From Sclerotinia nivalis (taxonomy: Eukaryota > Ascomycota > Leotiomycetes > Helotiales > Sclerotiniaceae): a stretch of 64,000 bases of DNA. The stretch's first letter is position 1. Each line of letters begins with the position of its first letter. Of this stretch, positions 36,318 to 48,076 are shown piece after piece. Below the pieces are notes generated by a model that was not told where the DNA came from, searched no databases, and was given only the letters and a program-made list of their open reading frames with translations. The stretch is from contig JAPEIS010000008.1 of NCBI GenBank assembly GCA_029531795.1, forward strand, positions 1,054,001 through 1,118,000. The letters are read 5' to 3'. A program made the translations under genes and the position numbers.

Positions 36318-37373
36318 TCATCTCCCCTTGAAAACAGGCTTCCTCTTCTCCTTGAACGCGGCCAATGCCTCATCTCTATCTTCAGTTCCCACCACCCTCC
36401 CATACATCTCATTTTCGACGTCCTCTCTCGCCCACCCCACAGCCCTCAACGCACTCCTCGTGGCCACAGGACCTCCCTCACAAATTGTCCCTGCAAGAAG
36501 AACCGCTTCCTTCAAAGCCGCCTCTTTGGCCCTTTTCATCATATCTCCTTTTTCTTTTCCTTCACCTTCACTTTCCCCTTCATTTTCCTTGACCTCAACC
36601 AATCTATCCGCAATCCCCAGAAAATAAGCTTCCGGACCACTAACTCTCCTTCCTGTCAATATTAAATCTCGCGCTCGGCCAATTCCTATTAAAGCGGGTA
36701 GTCTATATGTGCCGCCAGCGCCGGGTATTATCCCAAGTCGAGTTTCAGGTAATCCTACTACAGCTGTTGAGGCAAGGACCCGCATATGTGTACAAAGAGC
36801 TAATTCGAGACCACCGCCGAGAGCAACCGAGGAAATGGCAGAGATAGTTGGAATTGGGAGGGTGGAGAGTTTGGTGAATGTCGAGCGAAGATTATGAAGG
36901 AATGTTTGAGTCCTGTTTTAGCTCCATTAGCCCTCTCTTCATTCCTGCACTGTATCTGTACCACCTGATGAATATACAAGGAAAACCTACATTTCAGGTG
37001 TAAAAGTGGCCCTCTCTTTCAAATCTGCCCCAGCACAGAATACTCCATCGACCTCACTTGTAATAATCAAAGCTCTAGTTGGTCCATCCTCTCCCAGTGG
37101 TCTAACCTTCCGAATCTCATTCCCATCCGCATCATATTCCGCCGCAATATCATCTACATGCGCGCGCAATTCCTGTAATAATTGTATACTAATAGCATTA
37201 CGAGCTTCGGGGCGACACAGCGATATAACGCGGATAGTACCATTGGAATGCGGGGTCGGAATTTGGAAAGAAGATATGAATTGCGGACGACCTGATGTAG
37301 CAGTTGAGTAAAGACGAGGAGTGAGGAGTTTAGGAAGAGTGGATTTGAGTGAAAGACGGAGTAATGGTCGCAT
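36318..37373 (-). CDS. Mitochondrial enoyl-CoA hydratase, AUH-like
   Basis: A 325-aa crotonase-fold protein in two exons, 36991-37373 and 36318-36912, with a 78-nt intron. The N-terminus (MRPLLRLSLKSTLPKLLTPRLYS) is basic, lacks acidic residues and looks like a mitochondrial presequence. The oxyanion-hole segments are FCAGADLKER and ALGGGLELALC. The two catalytic glutamates lie in GGLELALC and LPETRLGIIPGAGGT. This pattern fits methylglutaconyl-CoA hydratase (AUH) in leucine breakdown, though a general short-chain enoyl-CoA hydratase is possible. Unusual features are an insertion between the first strands (EYDADGNEIRKVRPLGEDG) and an acidic Glu/Gly/Lys-rich insertion (ENEGESEGEGKEKGD) near the C-terminal helices. 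It is divergently transcribed from the ankyrin gene across a 245-bp spacer. Confidence 0.92.
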
Positions 37374-37618
37374 TTTCGAAGTTGGTGAGTTGAAATTGAG
37401 GTGAGGATTGATGTGACGAGGGACGGGAAGCTTTGTATATTGCGGATATTAGCGGATACTAGCGGACGGGTATTTTTGAGGCTAATCTGACTGTATCCAA
37501 AACAAAGATACCTACATATTACCTCAATACCCAATATCCCAATCTCAAATCACTAAATTCAGTCGATCTCCCCTTTCCGCAAACCAAAATCCCCCTCCTT
37601 TCATTCAAAGATCTAAAA
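37374..37618. promoter_or_regulatory. Compact bidirectional promoter
   Basis: Only 245 nt separate the start codons of the hydratase (-) and the ankyrin gene (+), so both core promoters must share this interval. It is pyrimidine-rich toward the ankyrin gene (CCCCTTTCC, CCCCCTCCTTTC). A short near-repeat GCGGATATTAGCGGATACTAGCGGACGG occupies about 37,441-37,468. Confidence 0.7.
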
Positions 37619-38313
37619 ATGTCCAACCCAAGCGCTTCAAATGGCGCAACAGTCGCCTCCCTCCCACCTGAAGCTATAGCCTTCGCAACCAAAATGTACG
37701 ACGCAGCTCGAAATGGCGATATTGAGATTTTCGAACAAGCTTTACCTGCTGGGCTACCAGCTAATATGACGAATGAGAAGGGCGATAGTCTTGTATGTTT
37801 TATTTGTTTTCGCTTTTCCTAAATTCAGCGGAACTTGAGATTTTGCCGTGGCAAGGCTCACCGGGAACTTTTTACCCCTCATCACGTGTTACCCCTCCTT
37901 TTACCCTGTCATTTTTTCAATGCTATCTTTGGTTTTGTGCACAATCTCTGATATGATAGAATAGATAATGTTAGCTGCTTACCACGGCCATGCACCTCTC
38001 GTTCGACTTCTTCTTCAACATGGTGCAGATCCTAATTCATTGAATGATCGAGGACAATCTCCTCTAGCGGGTGCTGTATTTAAAGGAGAGACTGAAGTTG
38101 TTGAGGTATGTAGATTTCTTTACTTCTTAAACTTCCTCATATCCTTGATGGGAGTCATCCCTAGATCCTAATTATCAACAGGCATTACTCGAAGGCAACG
38201 CAGATCCAGATCATGGTTCTCCAAGCGCAACGAGAGCAATAGAGTTATTCAAGCAAGAGGATAAATGGGCTCAGAAATTTGCTGATGCGCCAGGGAAGGG
38301 AAAAGCTGTGTAA
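37619..38313 (+). CDS. Small ankyrin-repeat protein
   Basis: A 148-aa protein in three exons (37619-37792, 37965-38105 and 38182-38313); all junctions are GT...AG and in frame. It consists mainly of ankyrin repeats. The clearest repeat spans LAAYHGHAPLVRLLLQHGADPN, followed by DRGQSPLAGAVFKGETEVVE and LLEGNADPDHG. The first repeat is partial (YDAARNGDIEIFEQALPAGLP). No signal peptide or transmembrane segment. Short single-domain ankyrin proteins of this layout are conserved in ascomycetes and presumed cytosolic or nuclear protein-binding modules; the partner is unknown. It shares a short promoter with the mitochondrial hydratase, which may imply joint expression. Confidence 0.9.
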
Positions 38314-38636
38314 ATGGATGGGATGTGGGGATGGTGTTTAATTTTGGATGGCAATAAGTCAATGGTAGGATTCGGGCTTCTCTAGGACATCCATTGATGC
38401 AGGCTCATAACTTTCACATATAAACCAATTAATCGAGCAGTTTTTTCCCCCAATAAATTTCGAGCCATTATTTTTCATAACAGAACTTATGGTATGAACA
38501 ATGCACATAAAATTCAGTCTCCAGAACCTGCCATCTACAAATCAGTACGCTATTTTCACCCCCATGCCCCATCTCTACCATATTTTCACATCATCCCCCT
38601 CCACCTCCATCCTTAGTCCCCCTTATTCCCACCTCC
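38314..38636. other. Convergent 3' spacer
   Basis: A 323-nt gap between the ends of the ankyrin gene (+) and the small secreted protein gene (-). It becomes C/T-rich toward the latter. Nothing else seen. Confidence 0.55.
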
Positions 38637-39180
38637 CTAAATCCTCGGCACAACATCCAACCCAAACCCCTCCTCTGGCAACCTAGTACTACACTGACCC
38701 CAAACCTGCACACTAACCGGACTAACCGACAACGGACCACACGTATCCTGCGTCTGTGTAAAATTACCTGAATAACCCGTTATCGCACAAAATCCCGTTC
38801 CTTTCGCTACTAAGTGGGAGATCTTGAGAGGGTTGTCGATGACGTAGGGGTTTCCGTCCGCGGGGAAGGTTTGTTGGACTAGGTAGGGGTGGGGGGTTAG
38901 TATTTGGATTAGGGTATAGAGGGGGTAGTGAGCGCGGAGTGAAAAGGGGGAAGGGAATGGGGGCAAAAAGTCGTGTAATGGAGACGGGATGTGAGGAGAA
39001 ATAGTTATTAGGGGTATACATACAAAAATCACCACCCCTAGCATAAAAAGTAATAACAATATCTCCCGCCGAAGGATAATCATTCCTCGCAACATGAGAA
39101 ATGGTAAAATTATCGATTGGTGCCGAGAAAACACACGAAGCTAGTAATGCTAAGAAAGTGAAGAAGGTGGTGGTATTCAT
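38637..39180 (-). CDS. Small secreted protein of unknown function
   Basis: A 132-aa protein in two exons, 39024-39180 and 38637-38878, with a 145-nt intron. A clear signal peptide covers about residues 1-20 (MNTTTFFTFLALLASCVFSA). The mature chain is about 112 residues and contains three cysteines (contexts GFCAIT, DTCGPL and GQCSTR), two N-glycosylation sequons (NFT) and a beta-rich look. I recognise no named family. The size and secretion signal are those of candidate effectors or small cell-wall proteins, but an odd cysteine count argues against a fully disulphide-bonded fold. The start codon was chosen because it opens directly into the signal peptide. Confidence 0.75.
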
Positions 39181-39900
39181 CGCGAAGAGCTTTTATGCTA
39201 GGGATGTGGATGTGGAGATGCAAGGGAGAAATGAGAAGAAAATAGATAGGGCAGTTGCTGTAAAGAAATTGAGAATAAAGTAAATTTAGATATCCCTTCA
39301 CCATCGGGGACACACCCTATATATATGTCATCTCATCCCAAGAATATCGCGATCCATAGTGCGCCATTTGCATTTTACAAATATCGCATCATGAATCAAT
39401 AGAAGAAAATTTCTGCATCAAAAATTGAAAAGGTCGCCTATGGTCACCGTTAGGCCTTGTTTCCAAAAGTAGAATATTGAAATGCAAAATGAAAAAGGTG
39501 ATGTAAGTGGCGAAGAGGAAACCTTTTATTAGGCCTCAAGACGGCTTCCATTTGGGCCAATGAAACTTTTCATTCATGTTGGAGTTTTGGGCGTGCAAGC
39601 AGTTAGGAAAGAAAAAATGCGACATGATAAAATAAAGTGCTCTACCCGCGCCACTTTGTTCAACTTCATAGACATACATATCAGTTTCAGAACCACTTGT
39701 ATGAACAAATATATTTCTCATAATTCTCATCATAACCGATTTCTAAAACCATAACATGGTATTTGTATGCCCCCTATCTATGGAATTACGCCTGCGATGC
39801 CGCCAAACTTTTGAGTTTCATTTTCAGAATCATGTTAAGCCAGTCCCACATCCATCATAACGCATAAATTCGTTCATTTCCTCCTACCAACAAATAATTT
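39181..39900. other. Intergenic between APC1 and the small secreted protein
   Basis: Contains the promoter of the secreted-protein gene and the 3' UTR of APC1, both on the minus strand. Open frames of about 65 codons occur on both strands near 39,536-39,754 and overlap each other; neither has a motif. Confidence 0.55.
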
Positions 39901-42900
39901 TTACTCCATCTCATCAACCCAAACCTTCGCCCTTAATCTCTGCACCACTTCTTTTCTAATCCACCTCATTTCTCTTCCCTCCTCCATTGCCTTATCAGCC
40001 CACTCAAATAACAACCTTAATCCCAATAATCTATCCTTATTTCCACTATCCAGCGTCGCATGTTCAAGAACCAACCTGGAATCGACTGATGTTTGTTCCG
40101 TGCCTGCATGAATATCCCTTGGTCCACCATGATCGGGCGGTAGTACCAATGCTCTTTCCGCTTTAGTGAGAGTTGAGAAAGCAGGGAGTTCAAACAACCA
40201 TTGAAGAGATTGATTGGCTGTCTGGTCGGCTTCGTCTAAGGCTTGAAGAGTTGCTTTGAATGCATTGGTGCTTGCATCGTGAGCTGGGCGTTTACGAACG
40301 TATAGTGTTTGTGTTGATTTGAATGCTTCAACGTGTGCTTTATTGCTCTCCAAATCCAGAACAACATTCCAGTATTCAGGGCTGCACGTTCGAACTGTTT
40401 TAATTTGATTAATTTCGGGAATAAGACAAGGTGTATGACGTTCTTCCTCCTCTCCATTACGAAGTGTAATTTGAAGAGGTATTGGAACAGGTTGATCGGT
40501 ATCAATATCTCTTGTAATGAGACATCTAGGTTCCGCTGCTAAGACCCAAAAGTGACGGAAGGCTTGTAAGTGAGACTTGTTATCTTGAACAGTAGATGGA
40601 AATATCGGGTAGAATGCCACAAGCAGTGCAGCAATTGCTTTATCTGAAGTCCCGAAAGTGAACGTCCCGCCACCCAAGAATAAAGCCCCAATGGCTAGAT
40701 GAGCGGCGAGATGACTACCATAAGGTGTCTCACTATCATCACGACCATGCATTGAACGAAGTCTACGAAAAACGGGAATGTCTCCTGTGCCCGCCATGAC
40801 AGTAGCTGCGCCAAGGGCCAATAAATCTTGACAATTCCGAACAGTATTCCTTGTCAGCTTTTTATCAAAAGAGTCTGCTTCGATTTGACAAATTCGTCTG
40901 AATTCATCTAAATAATGTAGGAGTATGTCTCTCGCGGTCAGATTTGCGGAACCGGCGAATCTCAAAGCAATGCTGAAACAGAGTCCAGTTAGTATATCAT
41001 AAAAGGGAAGATCTGCTGATGTTAAAGTTTTGATCTGTTGTAACGAACTTCGACTCTTATAGGGAGTAGGTAGACTCTTCTTAATCCATTTATGTGAAGG
41101 CTCTATCTTACTCCACATGATCAAGTGGCGAGCAAGCGTTCGAAGTAGAAAAGCGTCTGGCCGAACATAATCAAATTGAAGAACGGAATCTGGCACATCT
41201 ACCTTGCGTGCCAAGACCTGATTCTCCGATTTCATATATATGAGAGCAACGGAAATGATTGCTGCAGCAGTGGATTTGTCCAAGATGTGAACAAGGTCAA
41301 CTTTCTTGCTCCCCGCAGCCAACGCAATGAGTCTCTCTGTGAGCCGCATATCATGAAGACCTTTCAGATCAGAGCCCTTGCCGAGATTGATAAATCCGAG
41401 GGCAAAGCCTGCTGCTAGGCGGTAGCCTTCATTCCTAAGAGGCTCTTCATCGACTTCTTGGTCAATATGCTCCATTTCAGATACCATAATCTCACTCATT
41501 CGACGATGTTGGGTGTTACAATATAACAAACCAATACCCATAATACCAGTAGTTTGGGTAAGTGGAGAAAGGTTCAACTCGGCTGCTCCAGGCGGGAGCA
41601 TTCGTGTTACATGGACTGATAATAGTCGAGTAATTAATGAGTCCATTGTTCCTATATAAGATGCAGCCAATCCTAGAAGTAGTCCAATTGAAGTCATTGT
41701 ATGCTTTGGGGTCAGGTATCTGAATGCAACCCATTTCGCTACGGATTTAAGGTGGCCATTGAGACCAAGGGCCAGTAAGAAACCGGCATGACGATTACTC
41801 AAATCCTGTTGTGGTTTGTTGTAAAGAATCCATGATGTATCAATTCCTTTTGCATCTCGAGAAATGCTGAGACCAGCAGACACACCTGCGTGGAAGAACG
41901 CCCAACACACCTTTTCCTCAGTGAATGCATTCTTGTCTACACCGATAGTATTGTTATTCGGCTTCATGACGCAACTTAAATTAAACCCTCCAATAGCAAA
42001 TCTTTGCGTTAAAAGGGGGATACGGGCACTATAATATAATAATCCTTTACCAGAGGGAATGGCCAAAGTGCGATAAGCCAACATTTGAGCATGCTCCTTT
42101 TGAGCTTCTAACAATTCTGATTCCGTCCAGTCAGGTGCGGATTTGACACGAGCAATTGTAGATCTGAAAGTATTCAGGATGTTGGATGCTTCATTAAATC
42201 TTCTGTCGTCTTTGAATATTGCTCGTGTAATAGCTTGACGATCTACTTCAGCGGAGCCATCAAAAGCTCCAGTAGCCTCAATCTCTGCCGTAGATGCGCA
42301 GATAGCATGAACGTCTAGATTTGATTCATGTGATGGTGGCTATAAATGTTAGCTTTTGTGAATATTATAAGATCTTGTACTCACTAATAAGGATGGCTGA
42401 AAATTCCGTGATGAGCGGCCAGACGTGAGTAGCATACTGACATCTTCACGGCCCACCAGTGCAAGTAGCTCCTTATTCCACGTTGTTGGAGGTTCGCTTT
42501 GACATTCAACGATTGCTTCTTGAAGCGGGGCAAGAATAGCCTCTGGCAAAGTCTCAAGAAAGAGCTTGTCTACCCCAGCGGCAGATAGGGCTTCCACAAC
42601 CTGTACAGAAGACCAGCCATCTTGCATACACGAAAAGAACTGGGCAAGTTGTAGAGTTCTTGGTGTTGAGCTACGCCATCGCTCAAGGTCTCGGATGCCC
42701 CGGGTAGGAATGGCTGATCTAATGGTGACCAGATCTTGAAGTGTTAAGAATGGCATCAACCTTCGGGCGAGTAAACAATTTTGAATCCATGTGTAAATTG
42801 ATGGACATTCGAATGGTTCAGCAATCTGAGAAGCGAGAACGAAATCTACGAAGCTAATAAGCGACTTTTCATTTACACGTGGGAATTGAAGAACTTGCCA

Positions 42901-45800
42901 GTATCGTAAATTGCATCTACCAATGAAGCTTCCTCTGTCTCATAAAAATCTATCCAGCTGTCCCATTTAAGCCATCGGAAAATTTGAGCTAGGATTGGAG
43001 TCAAATCAGGCACACCAGTACTAAGCGATTCGGCTGTCATTGTGTTAAGCTTCCTTTCCTCGCGCAATAAATGTAAGGCCGCAAGAATGTCAATTAGAGC
43101 AGCTTGACGAAGCTCAAGAGACTTATTGGTTGCCGACGGCAGATAGCCTGTGACAGCTTCCTGGCCCAATTTTGAATAGAAAAATGTTCGTGCAAGATTC
43201 GCATGCCGTTTTATAAAGGTTTCTTTATCGTTGTTTTTCGATAAAAAACTCTGCGTTGCAGAAGAGGACCCCGAATCTTCTTGTTCGTTTAGGAGCCATT
43301 TCCACGCACTGTTGTTAAGCCAAGGTGGCATAGGATTTCCATATGGAGCCAAATGACTGAGCATGGTCTCATAGCAGGTTATGTCTACTTGTCCGCCACT
43401 GCTGGACCTTAAAAATGCTGTGCGTGGTTTCCTCGTAGCATGAGCCTTCTTTTGAGTTTGTTTGGCTGCACCAAAGCTGAAGACCATCGAGAATAGAACA
43501 ATAATTAGAGATGTCCACTCCGCATCTGGAGTATCAATAGATTCGAGCTGAAGCCATCTCATAGAATTCCACCATGTAACAAGCATTCCTTCGCCTCCAC
43601 TTGCACCCGGTAAAACCTTTGTACATACTTCAAGAATTTTAGCCACATAAGGACCGCGAGGCTGCATGAGGATTTGCAACTGATGCATTTTGCCTTCATC
43701 ATCCACCAAGTCAACAAGGCCACGAGGCTGTGGGTTACGCAAACCTTTCAAAGCACGAGGTCCTTGATTTAGTACTCTCTTGAAACTCCCCTCCCTCTTC
43801 TTACCAGGATCTTGGTTGTGGCTCAAGTTCCGAGTGTTGTGTATGACAAAACTTGTAGGCAGAGTTACCTTCATGAGAATGCTCCATGGGGCTTGTAAAC
43901 TCAATTCTCCAAAGCCATCATCTGTTTCAGTCAGAACTAAAATACGAGATATATCGCCGTCGTCGAACTTGCAAGCATCGATCACACCGGGCGCTCTCAT
44001 CACTTCCTTCAAGTTGACTAAGGTTATTTCTTTATCTGAATTTGGAGACACCTCATTGTTGTTGAAATGGGCCTTTCTATGTACCTTAGTGTTGAGAGTC
44101 ATTACAAGAAGCTTTTTCTCATCGGAATCTAAAATGCATATGACTATCGAGTTGCCTTGTAGATCATCTGCCGCCGATGATGGTGCAGGTAGTATAAAGA
44201 TTTTACACTGGCTCTTTGCCGGTATATGTTGGCTTGAATACCTAACATTACTATGCTCGGCGGAGACACTACAAACTTTGGCGAGAATAATTTCCTGCCT
44301 GAGAGCGTCGAATTCGTCGTCATCAAGACCCATATCATTGAAGCCGCCAAAATCACCTCCGGCGCGGAGTTGATCCAGAAGTTCATCAACTGGTGCTTCA
44401 AGGTGACTATTAATGCTATGATTCAGCTGACTGGCTTGAGAGAAAGTCTGTCCATTCAATCCAATGCTCGTTCGGGTATGCTGGCTTCCTAAGGAATCAC
44501 GAACTCGACCTGTGTTGTGCTGATGACCAGTTGCTAGTTCAGAGAAAGCATTTCGTTCGTGTGAAGCGGATAAATCTGCTCTTGCTAGCATTGAGCTCAC
44601 ACGTCGAGAACTTCTTCTAGGAATAATACCACTTTCGTAGTCTGGATCAAGAGTAGATACAAAATCAATTTTCTTATCTTTTTTCACATCCTCTGACCAT
44701 GCAGGCTTCTTGAAACCAGGAGCAACTCCACCAAAACTTTCCCGGAACGTCTGCTGGCTATTTCCTACGGGTGTCGTGGCTCCTGTTCCACTCGGCATGA
44801 ACGAGCTTCGCCGACGCGACGCTGCACCACTCGGAACCCGAGATTTCCCGTTTGATATTGTGTCTTGCCCGACATAAGCCAACCTCCACACTGTGTACAT
44901 GCTAGTTTCTCGATTTAAGGTGATGGCTAATACTAGAGGGTTTTCTGAGTCCTTGACAGAGAATTCGTTCGGTCGGGATACATGAAGAATCTCCTCCGAA
45001 GGGTCCAATGTCGATATCTTTCCGGAGCTTCTTCGTTTTCCTCGTCCATCAGACAAGCCTGGCTGGGCCACCACTAAACCCATCTCTGATAATGGATCTG
45101 ACAAGGAAAATAATCGTGGCCAGTTCGCATCACTTTGAGCAGAAGGGGGTTCCCACAAATCCTTCAAGGTAGAAATTTGAGTTGGCATCTGCATAGGAGC
45201 ACCGAGATCCGCGGTAGAAAAGGTTGACTGAATTGAGCTTGCCGCAGACCAAAGTTGAGGCTGAGATGAGACAAATGAGTTGGGTGGTACTCGTGGAAAC
45301 TTGATAGAGGCTGCAACATTGATTTCCGCACGCAGCTTTCGTTGTATAATGAGGCCAATAGGTGCTGCGGTGGCAGACTCGACTTCGAACGGCAAATGTA
45401 TGACATGGCTGGTTCCGGAGAGAAAGTAAACATGCGCCTGCGTCTTTAAGAACACTACAATTGCCTTTTCTTTGATATTCGAACCCGTCCGTTGCTTCTT
45501 CGGTGCTCCATTCTTGGATGGTAATGGTCCAACACTGGGAAACGAGGTCAATAATGCCTGTGTAATTGGTTCTTCCTCAAGGTCAAAATTGTAGCTTTTT
45601 CGAAAAACCCCTCCCCGCGACCAAATTACACATCTTGGTGCGACTAGCAATTCATCGTCGACTTCTGAGCCTGTATCGTCATCGCAAACACTGTACCAGT
45701 TGTATGAACTACTAGCAGCATCTGCGGTCAGGTAGCCTTCTTTAATAGCATATTGAAGCCCTGTAGGTTGATGTAGACCTAAAGAATTGACCGAGGCCAT
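39901..45800 (-). CDS. APC1: Anaphase-promoting complex subunit 1
   Basis: A 1933-aa scaffold subunit of the APC/C ubiquitin ligase, which drives anaphase and mitotic exit. Three exons: 42879-45800, 42385-42825 and 39901-42339, with introns of 53 and 45 nt. The N-terminal half is a beta-propeller with long Ser-rich disordered inserts (about 340-480) that hold SP/TP-type sites. The C-terminal half contains the helical PC (proteasome/cyclosome) repeats, including TTGIMGIGLLYCNTQHRRM, EGYRLAAGFALGFINLGKG and GSHLAAHLAIGALFLGGG. The highly conserved block GLLYYSARIPLLTQRFAIGGFN lies early in exon 3. The first intron uses a GTGTAA donor, and I placed its acceptor at 42,826 because the nearer AG would leave only a 23-nt intron. 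Length agrees with fungal APC1/Cut4. The gene is apparently intact. Confidence 0.95.
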
Positions 45801-48076
45801 ATTTTAGAAAGCTTGTACAATATCATGAACGCACAGATTCTGCCATTATTTTCTCAAGTTCATTCGGCGCACTGTACCTTCTTGTACCTTAGATTTTCAT
45901 AATGAATGTATCTCCTTCATCTTTTGAATGCTTTCTAGAGAAACGCGACGCGAATGGAGAAGGCACGAGGCTGGCATAGAATTACATCACGCACGGACCA
46001 CAAGGCTACGGCAGCATGTGCACCCATGCTCTCCTCTCCCCGCAATTTCAAAAAGGAAGAATTCGAAAAACTTTCTTCATTGTCACCACAAGTGCTCAAC
46101 CCCTATTTTTGCTATAAGCCCCTACCTGCCTACGCCTCATTCTCACAGACTCTAGGTTTTGAGGCCCATCAGTGTCTCAAGTTGTCCTGTTGATTGGGCT
46201 CTGCCTCGTCTACGGAGTAAGTGGCTGGCTATCTCGGGTATCAGCTGTCTTCGGCTATATCGGGTGTATACGGTTTACCTAGAGAAATATGCCCAGATGA
46301 TGTGTATTCATTACCTAGAAAGCATGCTATGAGTCCTTGTTCCAGATGTTGATGTTAAGCAGCCTCGAAATTGACCGCATCTGAAGTCTCATCATTCTTG
46401 AAATCTTCAATTTTACCACCTATATTTCTTGTTACCTGTCTGATTACTGATCAGGCAAACAAAAGTTCCTACATATTTCTTCATCCACCATTTCTGAGGC
46501 AATACCCTACTCTGAAATATTACCAAAACATCATATTAGCAAGATCCATTAAGGATGCGGTCAGTGATCAAATAATAATGTTGCCAGCATCAATCAGGCC
46601 GAATTATATACCGTCACGAGCTCACCGGGAGCACTGTTTGGATTCCCGGTGAGCTCCGGGTGAGCCCGTCTTTTATTTTGTGTAGTTCCTATTGAAGAGA
46701 ATGCTCAGGGTAGACGCATCCGTACTAGTGTACTGTCTCATCCTTAAAGGTTGCCTTGCCTTGCACTCCTAGAGGGTTGTGGTAGTGGGGAAGATTGTTT
46801 CTATTTTTATTCATCAACGAACTGTACTTTGGCAATGCCCTTTCGGTGGTAAAATTATCGCGGGATTGGGAAGATTGGACGTTATGAGGTCCAATTGTAA
46901 ATGCAGACAATCAGAAATTTCAGTCTGGGCCAAGTATTAGTGGAGTTCCCAAGTATCTTATCATACACAAGTGGCCCATTTTCATTCGGCGTGAAAACCG
47001 AGTCCTCCCAGCTCGTTTCTCGCCAGTGCGGCGGTGCACATCAGCTTCAACATGGAAACACAAGCACAGTATTTACGATAAGCGCTTCCAATGTTCACCT
47101 GCTCTATGGCTCCGTGATCAGAACACTTTGTTGCTTCGCTTGCAAGTCAATTCCACATTGTTAGGGTTTATTTTCGCGCTTTTTCGCGGCTAGGGACGCG
47201 CAGCAGATTATCAAAATGGTGGGGGTAGTTCATTTGAGCGCCCAGCTGTTACGGCATAATATGGCAGGTACGACTCTAGTGGGGATATATATAGTTTCAC
47301 TCGTACGATAATGACAAATCAAACCCTCTCCACACCTGCAACATGAATCCTCTCACCGCGTTTTTGATTTGTTGCGCTATATACAATAGGCTTTACTACT
47401 CGTGATTGGAAATAAAGTCCACACCAAGAGTTCAACAACATGTTTTGGAAAGCGCAATGCTTTCGCCACTTCATCTCACCCCTTCATTGCTCGCTTACTG
47501 CATGCCCAAAAATGTATTGCATATCTGCTACTGTGTTCCTGAAGTCTTAGATAACTTTTAATTACACATATTGGCATTGCATATTTCATACACTGTCATC
47601 ATATAGATAATTCCTCCAAAAATTGTTAATATGAGATTTCCTAAGCACAAGTCAAAATTAAAATTCAACTAAAGGTGCGTCATGTACTCGCCACCATTTG
47701 AACATCAAAATTAGTGCACCATGAATAGCCGGCGATAATTCCTTCTTCATATGCTGAATTAATCAAATCATAATAGCATAACACTCACCCAAAGACCACG
47801 TCACTATTCTAAAAAAAAAATGAGAGATTTTTAAATTTAAGATTCGACCAAGACAATCTAAAGAACTTGCTAAAAACTCGTGTTACTCTTTGACAGATAA
47901 AGCAAAACAAACATCTGTTTTCTACATTTGTTACTTATATAATAACTACAAGTTATCGTGAGAAGACCAAGTTTTCTCACCATCAGAATCGAAAACAAAA
48001 TGGAAGGCCAAAAATTGCAAAGATACGCCACTTATTTCAAAGATTCCTCCCAAAGAAGCTGGCGCTGGTTTGAGAT
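45801..48076. other. Intergenic between laccase and APC1
   Basis: About 2.3 kb. The part next to 45,801 is the APC1 promoter. A 13-bp inverted repeat lies at 46,618-46,656. Two GGCTATxTCGGGT phrases occur near 46,229 and 46,253. The 47.3-48.0 kb portion is AT-rich. No gene-like frame recognised. Confidence 0.55.
46618..46656. repeat. Perfect 13-bp inverted repeat
   Basis: GAGCTCACCGGGA (46618-46630) pairs perfectly with TCCCGGTGAGCTC (46644-46656) around a 13-nt loop. A third, shorter related word CGGGTGAGCCCG follows immediately (46,657-46,668), itself nearly palindromic. Confidence 0.92.

Noticed and set aside
42854..42876. Nearest AG giving a 23-nt first intron in APC1
   Set aside because: It is below any usual fungal intron length. 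The next AG gives a 53-nt intron that keeps the frame and leads into a conserved segment.
43780..44373. 197-codon + strand frame inside APC1
   Set aside because: It is antisense to the conserved APC1 exon and has no family resemblance.
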